From the NCBI RefSeq assembly GCF_000485595.1, contig NW_014578536.1, positions 18,792-45,785 on the forward strand: DNA of 26,994 bases, in the 5' to 3' direction. The translations under genes and the position numbers were made by a program. Under the pieces are notes generated by a model, which was not told where the DNA came from, did not search any database, and was given only the letters and a program-made list of their open reading frames with translations. The stretch comes from Priapulus caudatus. Its lineage: Eukaryota > Priapulida > Priapulimorpha > Priapulimorphida > Priapulidae. This document shows, in pieces, positions 1 through 10,256 of the stretch. Position 1 is the stretch's first letter, and each line of letters starts with the position of its first letter.

Positions 1-1137
1 GGTTTCAACGCAGCTCTCGCTGCGTATAGCTATAGCGAACCCTTACATATGCACAATAAAACACCGAAGCACACACACACACACACACACCACACACACA
101 CAACCACACACAGCCAACACACACGGCCCAAAATAGTGACTCAATAATATTTTACAACGCCCAGTGTTTACCTAAATAAATCGCTATGTGATTTTGTAGT
201 TATTGCACTGCAAATGGGGTGTATTCTCACACAATTTTTTTGGAATAAATCTGTGTAGGCGCTATATACTAAGAACTATGCCTATATCGGCCACACATAC
301 ACTTACTCTCTCTCTCTCTGACCGGAATCTACTTCTCTCATCTTTTCACATCTTTAACGCATCATATCTCAAGGTGTCGAACAAAAAGATGTACAATCTA
401 GGAATATGTCAACACTATGATATATTACTAATTAGTCAATCAGGTATCCATTTTATCCATGAAAACCAGCGCATCTTCTATTATCCACACACTCAACACA
501 ACACATCAACAACTATAGACACGTACTGACTGTGGCATTGCATTGCTGCACTTCACACGCTAACCCGATTGAGCCAAGTAATCGCTTCCTACGCTAACTC
601 CACCGTTATCTCTACTGGCGTGTGTTCCTCACTCACACAGGTATGCATACACCTTCTATACCATCTAGCGGAGCACACACATCTCATTGTATTTCACAGA
701 CACGACTGGAAGGCACACACCACACACACCACACCCACACATCGACAAAGACACTAACACAACGACACCAAATGTCAACACGCCCCACCAACAGATACAC
801 GTGATAAATACATGCTGCCCCACACACACACACACAGCACACACATACAGCCAACCCGCCCATCTCTATCACTTCACTCCATCCATGTGCATAATTAATG
901 TTTCTCTCACCAGCACAGCGAAACCCCTCTCCCACATCTCCTACATCAATCTCGTGTCGATCTCTCTCTCTTTCTCTCTCCCAGCACGCACACACACACA
1001 CCACACAGGCACACACAGCACACGACAGCACACAGCACACACACGAGCAGTGATGGGAGCATCCACCCCGTCCCCAGCATGGTCAGATTCGCGTAAAATC
1101 CACGACCGGCAGCGCTGACGTCGTACAAAAGCTATAC
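1..1137 (-). repeat. AC-rich microsatellite tract: inverted copy of troponin C intron 3
   Basis: The stretch holds CA-type runs near 70-118, 715-740, 820-850 and 980-1045. The end nearest the exon (about 1060-1137) matches, in reverse complement and with indels, the start of intron 3 in the direct copies (8595-8670 and 15863-15935). Shared landmarks are the donor context GCTATACCTT, a GACGTCGTACAAA block, ATTCGCGTAA and a CATCCACCCC block that leads into the CA run. It is therefore the reverse complement of the GT-rich intron 3. Bases 120-700 show nothing coding; the open frames there have no family resemblance. Confidence 0.75.
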
Positions 1138-1254
1138 CTTGTCGCATATAAGCGAAGGACCTGCCCGCAGCTGCCGTCAGGAGCCCGCGCGACTCCAGTA
1201 ATGGAATTGACAGACGGGACCTATCGCAAAGTCTTCAAAGTGCCATCGCACATT

Positions 1255-2300
1255 ACAACATCGCGCTATAACATTATTAAAAGCAGTTATGTATGTTACA
1301 CTGCACTAAATGGCATGCAGATATTTTCATTCAGGTGTATTATTAAGTGGTAATTGTGGATTTAGTTCTATGCTTTGACGTAGTTCGAGAACTGCAGCCT
1401 AACGATATGTTTTAGTGAGAATGAATTCACGTCTTTAATCCTCCTTATTTATATATTGCTGAGAACGCTCAAATCACAGATAAATTCTCCGACTATATTC
1501 CTCCAATTCTCTTAGATCATACAACCGATTGCCTCTACATATTTCACCACAAGCCACATGCCCCATCCGTTTGTACTTAATCTTACTATGTCAACAGTGC
1601 ATTCGCACAATCCCTGTCACTCGCTCATCATCCTTAGCTGCTGGCGTATTGTCATTTATCTACCAAATATCTCTATCTACATCACAATCTTATCATCTCA
1701 CTCTTCTGACATCTCCCTCCTTTCTCAACTGTAGATTTTACCACAATGGAAAGGAATTCATGCTCAAATATATATATAGTTCTTACTCCGAAAATCGCAC
1801 GCGCTGTGAAAGTTTCTTATTCAATTTCCGCGTGTGAACTGTGCTATACACGATTAGTCATTTCCCCCACCGTGAGTATAGACTCATCGCTATAGAATTC
1901 AATCCAACCGATTTTATCCTGACTATCCCATTGAATGAGGAGTATTTGCCAAATACTATGATACCATTTTCTATGTCGATTCGTCACTCGTACTCCTAGG
2001 CATGTAAGTCGGATCTGCACTTGCATTATGCGTAAAACAATCGTGGCTCGTACACGTGCTTCTTCTCTGCGGGTGTCGTTGTTTCTGCTCTCCTGTCTCG
2101 CCCGGACTCGGCGGGGTGGGATGGTGATTTATGATGGTTTGCAACGATCGCCGAACACGCAATCAGCAATCACCATCGCGCCCCCTGGCCGCGTAGCGTC
2201 AGCACGATGGCGCATAATACCAGCGACATAAAGCATGGCAGGACACATTTCGCGAGAGCAAAGTCGTAGCTTAGTACAACGATGGCTGACAATAATTACA
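1255..2300 (-). other. Inverted copy of troponin C intron 2, exon-3-proximal part
   Basis: This matches the reverse complement of about 7750-8480 (and 13060-13765, 15030-15750) in collinear order. Landmarks are GCAGTTATG near 1285, GATATGTTTTA near 1404, a TATATTGCTGA block near 1450, CAATGGAAAGGA near 1744, the perfect 26-nt match at 2073-2098, and GGTGATTTATGATGGTTTG near 2121. No gene is visible here; the apparent open frames arise from this intron copy. Confidence 0.8.
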
Positions 2301-4440
2301 TAACTCAGAACATTTACTTCCCTCGTGAGCTATTAGAGGCCACGAGAGTTATAGCTAAAATATATTTATTATGAAATATCATTCGAGTCAGGTGGTGATT
2401 ACATGCAGACGCGCACATCCATATTCAAAGAATTATAATAACGTCAATTGACGGCCGAGTATAGTGTTACAACGAACGCGCCGAGCAGACAACATTCATA
2501 TTAAAACAAATATATTACACAGTTCCGCAAAATAGAAATCTAAATGCAAGCACAATTAGCAGTCTATAAATGTTCAACAATCAGCATACATAGCGAATTA
2601 AAAACATTAACACAGCCCGGTATTGTATATATACTATATATCGGCTATCAGTTATTGAAATTATTGAGCAACACAAAAGGGCACAATCCATATGATAAGC
2701 ATAACATAGGCAATAACATAGACAAATAATCCTTCACATAATACTGTAATAACCTTACAACTATATGCCGCGAGCAAATAGAGACACAAAACGACATTTG
2801 CCACGAATATAATCACAATTATTTACAATAGTCTACAAACTAATAAGAACCAAAACATTAAATGCAACATTACATATGTAACGACAATCTAGTCACCGAC
2901 AACTACTACACACTTTCCCTCATCTAAGCCAAAACCACACTTAAGCACAAACAGGTAGCATCCACTCACAAATAGGCGACTGTAAACCATAGCCAAGAGT
3001 GCGGACGCACACACCCGATACAGGCGACACAACGATATGGTGGCATTCTAACAGACAATAAGAAGCCGAAAATAGCACAACAAGATAAATATAAAGCTAT
3101 CAACAACTAATAGAAGTCACATCACATTAAGCTACAAATAAAAACTAGACACAAAAACATAATAAAACGTGAAAAAATATACTGCTACAGATCTAGTATA
3201 GGAGCTATCAAAGCGCCAGTTTAATGATAGGCTGATGTATTCAATAACTATACTCTAGCTGCCTTACACAAGCAATAGCATGCTAGTCAGCATAAAGAGT
3301 ACAGTCTCTGAAAAATCCGGAACAAGCTTGAGTGCAGACCTTACATCAATATAGTGCAAAGTACATGCAAATCAGGACAGCAAACTCTTGCACTGGACTT
3401 ATGGCCACTTACAGTGGAACGTATTGCAAGCGCATGCTGCACCGTTTGTGTTCAAGCAGATTTGGAATTTAGATGAGAAGCTCCTATTAGGCTACTTATG
3501 CTGTCTGACGCGCTGACGACGTACACAGCGAGTTTATATACCACACACATACAAACATATCACACAGCAAGTGCAGACTGCAACACCAGTATATCTGACA
3601 CAGAAGTTTGTAACCACTCACACCACAAAGCACTACCCGCACAACGAAAGCACAGGCCAGGAAAGGCAATTGTAACGGTCTAACGGGCAAAACAAGAATC
3701 GTTTCATCACCAGCAAACAAGGGAGACAGCATTCCGAAACACTTTTACTAAAAAATTGTTCAAGCGCGCCTTCGTAGAGTTACAGTAAAGAAACAGAATG
3801 TCCGATTGCTTACATGTTAGCCATTGCTGTATCGAGACTTACTTATTTTTAACGAGCGCGCCACATGCGATTTGTGCCTAGCATCTCATTCTCTATGTAA
3901 ACTTTCAGTTGTTTCACTCGAGTCACAAACGTTTGACGATTGCATTAAATCAGCACACACACTAGGCTGCGGCCTCACCTTTCTATTCTGAAAGACAGAT
4001 TTACTTACACATAACACCGTAAACACATATGGCTGATACACTTACATTGATTCATGTAATCTAATGACTTAAAATTCTTATCAAGAACAGGGATCCTAAA
4101 TTGGGAGAGAAAATTACTGGGATCAGGAGTCATCTTACACATTTATGTAATAGATGACAGTGACTTATATATCTATTAATATAACACTCGTCACACACAT
4201 CAAAAAGAGCACAGTGCACGCACTGCATCTCCAAAAACAACACACGCGCACACAACAGAGCTTGGCAACAAATTTAGCTTCACAGCACACGCACGTATAC
4301 TTATTAGCGGCGAGTCACACGTGTCTACATACACCACACTGCTTCACGCCATCACATGACGCGCATCACCAAAATCTGCACACACGCCAGACGCACCACG
4401 CACACCACATCCGCACCCACACACATACCAACCAAATACC
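2300..4440 (-). repeat. Degenerate inverted intron 2 with AACATA-type repeats and an AC-rich tract
   Basis: By position this should be the reverse complement of the TATGTTGTGC arrays and GT microsatellites of intron 2. It does contain scattered AACATA and ACATA words (for example 2700-2760 and 2860-2880), an AGTTTATATACCACAC block near 3530, and CA-rich sequence at 4190-4440. Base-by-base identity is poor, so the match rests mainly on its place between two recognisable exons. I see no gene here. Confidence 0.45.
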
Positions 4441-4679
4441 TGCTACATACCATTCCTGAAATCGTCTTTTCACTCACAGCTGAGACTGCGCGGAGTAATA
4501 CTACATGCGTATGCCATCGAGTAACGCGACACACCTCTGAGCACTGCGCGTATGCTCCACGTAATTCTGTTATGCAGAAAGCGCTAATTAATTTACACTC
4601 CCGAGACTGGCTCTCACCGGATCATACCTTGGTGCGTGAACACGCAGGCGCCTGTTGCAGCTGAGCACGTATAACAAGA

Positions 4680-5500
4680 ACCACCGAACAGTAGAGATAT
4701 AGTGAACTATGCTAATTGAAGAGATAAGACTAACAGAGTGAGCAGATATGGTAGGGTGACAAGATAAAGAAGAAGAGAATAATAGACGACGCGAAGAAAG
4801 AAAATGAGAAGAAGAAAGGATGAGAACAGACAGCCTAAATGGCGCGAGACCTTTAGAGTATTGGCCTAAGATGCCGTGGCGGTGTCGACTGAATCAGAAG
4901 TTATCGTCTTGAATTATCTTCGGGGTGAAGTGTATTCATATGATAATCGAACTTCGTAAGTCTAAGCGGCAAGGACAGCTTAGCTGAGCTCCACCATCAT
5001 AGCTTAGCAGAGAAAAAAAAAGAATATATGTAGTTAATGCAACACACCACTCTGATTGTTGCATGACATCGGAATGAGAGATATTAAAGAGAAGAAGAAG
5101 AAGATAGAAGACACAAAAGAAGATCTAGGATCGAGGCAAGAATTTAGAACAGATATGTAAACTAGATATGATGTTAAGCGAAAAAAGTATAGATAAAGAA
5201 TCTAGGGATATAAGAATAATAAGAGAGAATAAGAAGAAGTGCTATCTACGAATGAAAAAGACGAGCAATAATAATAATAAAGAGATAAAAGAAAACGAAG
5301 AAGAACAGAGAAAGAAAGAAGAAGATGAGAAGCAGACGACGACGAAATAATGTTGTTAGAGAAAAGCAAGTGTTACAGGAGAGAAAAAAGAAGGAAGAAA
5401 AAAAAAGCACACGTAAGAAGCATCTAAAGACGACGACAGTGAATGAATCTAGGAAGAAAACGAAGAACAGAAAAAACTGATAGCGAAGCAAGAAATAGTC
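4680..5500 (-). repeat. GAA-rich purine tract: inverted copy of intron 1 pyrimidine tract
   Basis: The GAAGAAGAA-rich sequence is the reverse complement of the CTT-rich tract at 11690-12010. The clearest pairing is 5259-5385 with 11750-11875. It includes GTTGTTAGAGAAAAGCAAGTG against its complement CACTTGCTTTTCTCTAACAAC, the AATAATAATAATAAAGAG block and GCAGACGACGACGA. The lysine/glutamate-rich frame at 5168-5350 is a product of this tract and not a gene. Confidence 0.8.
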
Positions 5501-6280
5501 CGTTTATTGAGAGACGATTTCGGAAAGCAAGCATATTCACAATCAGTGGACTAACCCTATATGAATTATAAAAAATATGTATCCTATAACCCAATTACGT
5601 AATATGAACCATATGATACAAGCACAATTCATAGATGCTGTTCAGCTAAAATCGGATATAAAACGCTTCATAACATTGAGAATAACACGATTCACGACAC
5701 ACATCGTTTGCGTCATATATATATTAATAGATACAAGTCTAAAATGTCACATATGTCTATGACAATTTTGCTACCGATTATATACGCTTCCATGTATTCT
5801 AAAACTAGCAGATTTCAATATATTCATCTACCGCGCTTACTTGCAGAAGTAGTTGCAACCCGCCATTTTAAATAATCTCACGGCGGCGAGTGATACGTGT
5901 GAATGCTGGTTAACGGCGCCTCTAGAGAGTCAGCCTCTTCTAGTCTCGCTTAGTGGCCTTGTTTTCATTATAGTCTCCTCTTAATCGCGACACTTGATGC
6001 TTGTATTAAAGTTAGGAAGGTCTTTTCTAGTTTGTTATTATACAACCACTGTTATGTTCAGTATCCTCAGGGGTGCATTCAACAAACTAACGTGGATCAG
6101 CGACCTGGAATGCAGAGTTTAGCGAGATGCGACCAGGGAGCATGCAGCATAAGATGAGTAGAGATAGGGGAGTGTGGCAGAGTGACGAAAGCGGAAGACA
6201 GATAGACGTTATGTCGCAGTCATAGTCTCCCGACTGTGATACCAGGGAGAGCGGTGAGATATGCAAAACGGGAGAAAGGG
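5500..6280 (-). other. Inverted copy of the spacer upstream of troponin C
   Basis: This pairs in reverse complement with 11110-11690. The 20-nt word ACAATTCATAGATGCTGTTC at 5624-5643 is the exact complement of sequence near 11577-11596. Weaker collinear matches follow: AGTCTCGC..TGGCCTTGTTTT near 5942-5970 against about 11340-11360, and a CAGGGAGAGCGGTGAG block near 6242 against about 11135-11150. No coding exon is recognisable. Confidence 0.65.
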
Positions 6281-6480
6281 TAGAGATATGCATGATAAAC
6301 TTAAGGGCTTATTCGTAGAATAGCGTGAATCGAGGGTTAGCTGACTACTGAACGGATCCGAGACACTATAGAATCTATATTACACGTGTAATGCGTCAGG
6401 ACTGAAATAATCGATACTTTCGATAGCTGATAGCATGAGATGGCAGTGAGAGATAATCTTATACCTCGTAGCTATTGGCC
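6280..6480. other. Non-coding stretch with no recognised feature
   Basis: No homology to other parts of the window and no convincing open frame is visible. It begins where the inverted similarity to the troponin C spacer fades out. Confidence 0.4.
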
Positions 6481-6559
6481 CTGATAGCGATACTGGTATA
6501 GACTCAGTGATGAGCATCGCTGGTGGTTGTTCCATATATACGTATTATGCTGTAGCGAT

Positions 6560-6960
6560 TACTGATGCAGGAGAAAGGTGTTATATATAGCTTAGCTATG
6601 CCTGATAGCGATATGATCTAGGAATATGGTGGTTATATATACGGATACTATCTGATAGCGATACTGATGCTAGGAGAATAGGGTGTTATATATACGTAGC
6701 TATGCCTGATAGCGATACTGATGCTAGGAGAATAGGGTGTTATATATACGTAGCTATGCCTGATAGCGATATGACTGCTAGGAGAGAAAGGTGTTATATA
6801 TATGTAGCTATGCTGTGCGAATAGCGATAGCTGATGCTAGGAGAATACGGTGTTATATATTACGACTCACTATATCTAGACTGACGATATCGAATGCTAG
6901 AGAATAGGGTGTTATATATACGTAGCTATGCTTGATAGTGATACTGATGCTATGGTTAGC
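6560..6960. repeat. Minisatellite with a unit of about 54 bp
   Basis: At least seven imperfect copies of a unit contain GATAGCGATACTGATGCTAG, then GAGAATAGG and GTGTTATATATACGTAGC. The GTG(T/G)TATAT anchor recurs near 6578, 6629, 6683, 6737, 6791, 6850 and 6909, with spacings of 51 to 59 and most often 54. The two central copies are almost identical. The sixth copy is disturbed at 6861-6891. Confidence 0.85.
6861..6874 (+). other. 14-nt match to the phage T7 promoter core inside the minisatellite
   Basis: TACGACTCACTATA is identical to the core of the T7 class III promoter used in cloning vectors, but the usual GGG start is absent. It is followed by TCTAGA (6875-6880) and GATATCGAAT (6886-6895), which both occur in common polylinkers. 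The neighbouring minisatellite units do not contain this string. It is either chance in a noisy repeat unit or a trace of construct or adapter sequence. Confidence 0.3.
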
Positions 6961-7059
6961 ACGTGATGCTATTATGCTGCTGATAGTAGAGGGAAGCCTG
7001 CGTAAACATTAACACGACAGTCCGGCCTCTGCAGCAATCTGAGGTGCCCCCTTCCCGCA

Positions 7060-7350
7060 CACACCCGACACACACAGGCACACCGCGTGCACCTACCCGA
7101 CACACCAAGCACACACACACAGGCACACAAGCAAACACACGCACACAAGGGGTGGCGGGGTCGCGGGGCGGGGGTAACGCCTGCCAACGCACACACCACA
7201 CACACCACACGACACACACACACACAAACACACAAACACACGCGCGCGCGCACGCGAACGCACGCACCGCACGCACGCACACACACACACACACACACCC
7301 ACCACACACACACACACACACCGCACACAGGCGGCCACACACGCCGCAAC
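7060..7350. repeat. CA-rich microsatellite with CG-rich interruptions
   Basis: CACACA runs are broken by GCACGC and CGCGCGCG segments (7242-7258) and a GGGGTGGCGGGGTCGCGG patch near 7148. It abuts the 10-bp array at 7352 directly. In the other troponin C copies that array is instead preceded by a GT-rich tract and a TAGATATACGTTATCAC segment, so copy A is joined to foreign or inverted sequence here. The long Cys/Val-rich and His/Thr-rich frames are simply translations of the repeat. Confidence 0.85.
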
Positions 7351-7351
7351 C

Positions 7352-7630
7352 ACTATGTTGTGCTGTGTTGTGCTATGTTGTGCTATGTTGTGCTATGTTG
7401 TGCTATGTTGTGCTATGTTGTGTTATGTTGTGCTATGTTGTGCTATGTTGTGCTATGTTGTGCTGTGTTGTGCTATGTTGTGCTATGTTGTGCTATGTTG
7501 TGCTATGTTGTGTTATGTTGTGCTATGTTGTGTTATGTTGTGCTATGTTGTGGTATGTTGTGGTATGTTGTGCTATGTTTTGCTATGTTGTGTTATGTTG
7601 TGCTATTTTGTGTTATTTTGTGTTATATGT
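7352..7630 (+). repeat. 10-bp tandem array TATGTTGTGC (copy A intron 2)
   Basis: About 27 units of TATGTTGTGC follow head to tail, with exact 10-bp periodicity through most of the block. Variants are mainly C to T or G at the last position or A to G at the second. It lies inside troponin C intron 2. Related but ragged arrays occupy 12601-12920 and 14536-14890. Confidence 0.95.
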
Positions 7631-8481
7631 TTTAATTCGCTATGTTGTGATATACAACGCATGTTGCACTATTATGGACTGTTAATTAATCTATGTTGTC
7701 CGCGCCGTTCGTGCTACGTATGCGCATATTGCGTTATTATGATCTATTAATTGCTCTGCGTTGTACTACACTGCGATGTTGCCCATGCCACGTTGCGCAT
7801 GTTGTGTTATTATGAGCCATGTTGCTACACGATGTTGCTCGGTGTGCTGCCATGTTTATGTCGCTGGTATATGCGCGCTCCTGACGCTACCAGCGGCGGG
7901 CGCGCATGTGTTGCTTATTGCTGTGTCGGCGGATGTCTGCACAAACCATCATAAATCACCATCACCACCCCGCCGCCGCGGAGACAGGAGAGCAGAAACA
8001 ACGACACGGCAGAGAAGAGCGACGACGAGTACCAGACGAAACGAAGAAAGATAATGGGAAAATCCTTCAACTCGATAGATAAATGGGGGTGTAGGGTGAG
8101 AAATAGGGGGAAATCCTTCCACTTGAAGGATAAATGAGGGCGTAGGAAAATAATTTAAGGAGAAATCCTTCCATTGGAATCATAAAGGAGGATGTAGGAG
8201 GAGAAATAAGGGAGGAAGATTGATGACAAAGACGAGAAGAATGAGGAGGAAGAATCGGAAGAGAAAGAAACGGATCGGGAGGGTGAAAATGAAGGAATTA
8301 TATGAGGAAGGAATAAAGATATAGCGGAAACGAGAATACGTCAGCAATATAAAGAAGATAAAGAGAGAACCGTCCATAAAACATATCCGTCTGGTTGAAC
8401 AATAGCTAAACTAAACATTCTTAATATCCGAAAACTATCCATGCACTGTCTCCTTACATCATAACTGCTTGATAATTACAG
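7631..8481 (+). other. Troponin C intron 2, unique part (copy A)
   Basis: This non-coding block recurs at 12933-13768 and 14903-15750 with mostly single-base indels, and in inverted form at 1255-2300. It begins TTCGCTATGTTGTGATATAC, carries GATGTCTGCACAAACCATCA near 7932 and GAAATCCTTCCA words at 8110 and 8162, and ends in the acceptor TTACAG before exon 3. The three GAAATCCTTCNA segments within it (about 8052, 8110 and 8162) look like an old internal triplication with a period near 52-58 bp. Confidence 0.8.
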
Positions 8482-8594
8482 GCACTGGCTCGATGGACTT
8501 TGAAGACTTTGCGATGGTCGTTGTCAAGTTCATACTGGAGTCGGACGAGGATATGACCGAGCAGCTGCGGGAGGCCTTCCGACTTTATGACAAG
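8482..8594 (+). CDS. Troponin C exon 3, best-preserved copy (copy A)
   Basis: Of the three direct copies this is the only one with the full 113 nt, and it keeps the frame. It starts in phase 1, completing a glycine codon with the preceding exon, and ends in phase 0 after the lysine of RLYDK. Together with the previous exon it forms the second calcium loop, D-P-E-G-T-G-S-M-D-F-E-D. That loop has acidic residues at positions 1, 3, 9 and 12, with Asp in place of the usual Glu at 12. The LREAFRLYDK helix is characteristic of invertebrate troponin C. Confidence 0.85.
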
Positions 8595-8664
8595 GTATAG
8601 CTTTGTACGACGTCCGCGCTGCCGGTGTGGAGTTACGCGAATCTACCATCTGGGGAGGGGTGGA

Positions 8665-9145
8665 TGTGTGTGTGTGTGTGTGTGTGTGTGGTGTGGGCGG
8701 TGTGTGCTTGTGTGTGTGGCACGTGTGGGAGAGAGAGAGAGAGAAGAGAGAGAGATGAGGAGAGACGAGAGAGAGTGTTGTGGTGTGGTGTAATGTGGTG
8801 TGTGTGTGTGATGTGTCGTGTGTGTGCTGTCTGTGCGTGTGCGTGTGTGTTGTGTGTGGTGTATGTGTGTGGTGTGGGTGTGTACTGTGTGTCTGTGTGT
8901 GTGGTGTGTGTGTGTGTGCGTGTGCTTTGTGGATGTGTGGCGTGTGTCGCGTGTTCGTGATGTGTGTTGTGTGTGCGTGTGGAAAGAGAAGAGAGCATCG
9001 ATTGAGAGATGAGGAGAGTGTGTGTGGTGTGATGTGCGTGGTGTGTGTGTTGTGTGGTGTGTGTGTGGTTGTGTGTGTGTGTGTGTTGGTTGCTCTGCCG
9101 CGCGCGTGTGGGTGTACGCGTGCTGGTGTTGCGGCGTGTATGTTT
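8665..9145 (+). repeat. GT/GA microsatellite in troponin C intron 3 (copy A)
   Basis: Long GT runs with GAGAGA interruptions (8729-8756) and scattered GC-containing units. The corresponding tract in copy B2 (15937-16398) is far more regular, so this version is either diverged or poorly called. Confidence 0.9.
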
Positions 9146-9361
9146 TCGTGGTTAAGGCCAGGTCGGATGAGGCAATCAGATTATGATCAAAATTTTCCTT
9201 CCGGTCTGGAGACGAATCTGCGTTGCCATCCATCATCAACTGATTGACATCCCCGTACATTTCGCCGGGAGACATGATTATCCGCGTTACTGCAGGCAGA
9301 GAGATACTCTAGTCTAACCTAGGCTTTAGACCTAACATGTCTTCACAATCATACACCACGT

Positions 9362-9530
9362 CGCGCGCACGTAACACACACACACACACACACCACACCC
9401 ACACACGCCGCTGGCGGCGCGCGCACCGTACGCACGTAGTACGCACGACGCAGCACGCACGCCGCACGCACGCACACACGGCACACACACAACCACACAC
9501 GCACACGCACACGTCACACACACGACGGTT
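9362..9530. repeat. CA/CG-rich microsatellite before troponin C exon 4 (copy A)
   Basis: CACACA runs with ACGCACGC and GCGCGC segments. The same tract appears at 16617-16770 in copy B2. Strand composition flips from GT-rich to CA-rich within the one intron. Confidence 0.85.
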
Positions 9531-9784
9531 TTTGCACAACAAGCCTTAGCAGAGTTACGTATATGACCTCTAACATAGGCCATGTCTTTGTTCTGGAGTT
9601 GGGTAACAAACGGCATACATCAACGTGAAGGAGCTGAAGCGAGATATTGGCGGGCAGTCGCAATGACAAAGATGACAGAGGAGTTAGTTAGATGATGATC
9701 AGAGAATCGACCAGATGGCACAACACTGTCGACTTTGAAGCGTACGAGACTTGTTATTACCTTCTACTTTCTATTTATGTTGTG

Positions 9785-9785
<1 letters not shown>

Positions 9786-9857
<72 letters not shown>

Positions 9858-9885
9858 CGTGCGTGCGTGTATGCGCGCGCTACCA
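9786..9885 (+). repeat. (GT)n microsatellite in troponin C intron 4 (copy A)
   Basis: An uninterrupted GT run of about 60 bp at 9786-9846 is followed by GCGCGCGTGCGTGCGTGCGTG. The B2 counterpart at 17003-17130 has interruptions. Confidence 0.95.
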
Positions 9886-10256
9886 TAAATTCTTCGTCCC
9901 GTCTATATAAAAACCTATTATAATAATCTAGCTTATTTTTTAATTTTCTTAGAGTTTCTTGAGATGATGAATGGCTAAACAAGCACACGCACGCATCCCT
10001 CATCTATTTGCCAAACGACCACCGCATCCCCAGCATCGTCTCCTGTTGAAACCGTTGTGCGCGGGCACTCACACATATAACATTGGCCAACGAACGCCTG
10101 GAAGAGCTACGACTCCCGCAACGATTCGTCCCAACAACAGAGAACTCTGCACCGACATCCAACGCGCATGCGCTGCGAGGCATCACCGGTGACGTCACTC
10201 ATAGACGATCCAGCCATACTGCGTGCGCCTTTCACGTTATTATAATAATTACATTC

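Larger units (their letters stand above)
1138..4666 (-). pseudogene. Inverted, heavily corrupted copy of troponin C (EF-hand 1 exon to exon 3)
   Basis: Read on the minus strand this repeats the layout of the + strand troponin C copies. An EF-hand 1 exon lies at about 4451-4666, then an AC-rich and degenerate intron 2, then exon 3 at 1138-1254. Exon 3 is recognisable by AAAGTCTTCAAAG (encoding DFEDF), CGACTCCAGTA and CCCGCAGCTGC in the right order and spacing. The EF-hand 1 exon keeps the CTCAC-GG-TCATAC-TTGGTG block of the start of the direct exon. A 26-nt stretch at 2073-2098 is exactly the reverse complement of 7982-8007, which anchors the intron. Both exons contain many small insertions and deletions and cannot be translated. 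The damage is insertion-rich rather than substitution-rich, as in raw long-read sequence, so this may be an assembly or read artefact and not a real pseudogene. Confidence 0.8.
8482..9978 (+). pseudogene. Troponin C copy A, partial (lacks EF-hand 1 exon)
   Basis: Three exons are visible: 8482-8594, about 9602-9740, and 9953-9978. Exon 3 is intact (113 nt). It encodes the end of EF-hand 2 (TGSMDFEDF), the central helix (SDEDMTEQLREAFRLYDK) and the start of EF-hand 3, with acceptor TTACAG and donor AAG|GTATAG. The next exon (EF-hands 3 and 4) is damaged: relative to 16833-16967 it has extra bases in AACAAACGG, AAGCGAGATATTGGCGGG and GTCGCAATGAC, and missing bases in GAGGAGTTA and AGAGAATCG. Its acceptor AG is displaced and its donor is GAAGCGTACG. 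The last exon is intact, with acceptor TTCTTAG, codons FLEMMNG and TAA. No EF-hand 1 exon lies upstream. The intact outer exons around an indel-riddled one suggest consensus errors rather than evolved decay. Confidence 0.8.

Noticed and set aside
5168-5350. Lysine/glutamate-rich small protein
   Set aside because: It falls in the GAA-rich tract that is the inverted copy of the intron 1 pyrimidine tract.
7044-7750. Long open frames rich in Cys/Val/Leu/Tyr (MLCYVVLCCA-like) and in His/Thr
   Set aside because: They are direct translations of the 10-bp TATGTTGTGC array and of the CA repeat, occur in all frames, and have no non-repeat domain. The same applies to frames at 12303-13054, 14358-15009 and 15762-16560.
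8633-9275. 210-residue His/Thr-rich frame on the minus strand
   Set aside because: It is the complement of the GT microsatellite in troponin C intron 3.
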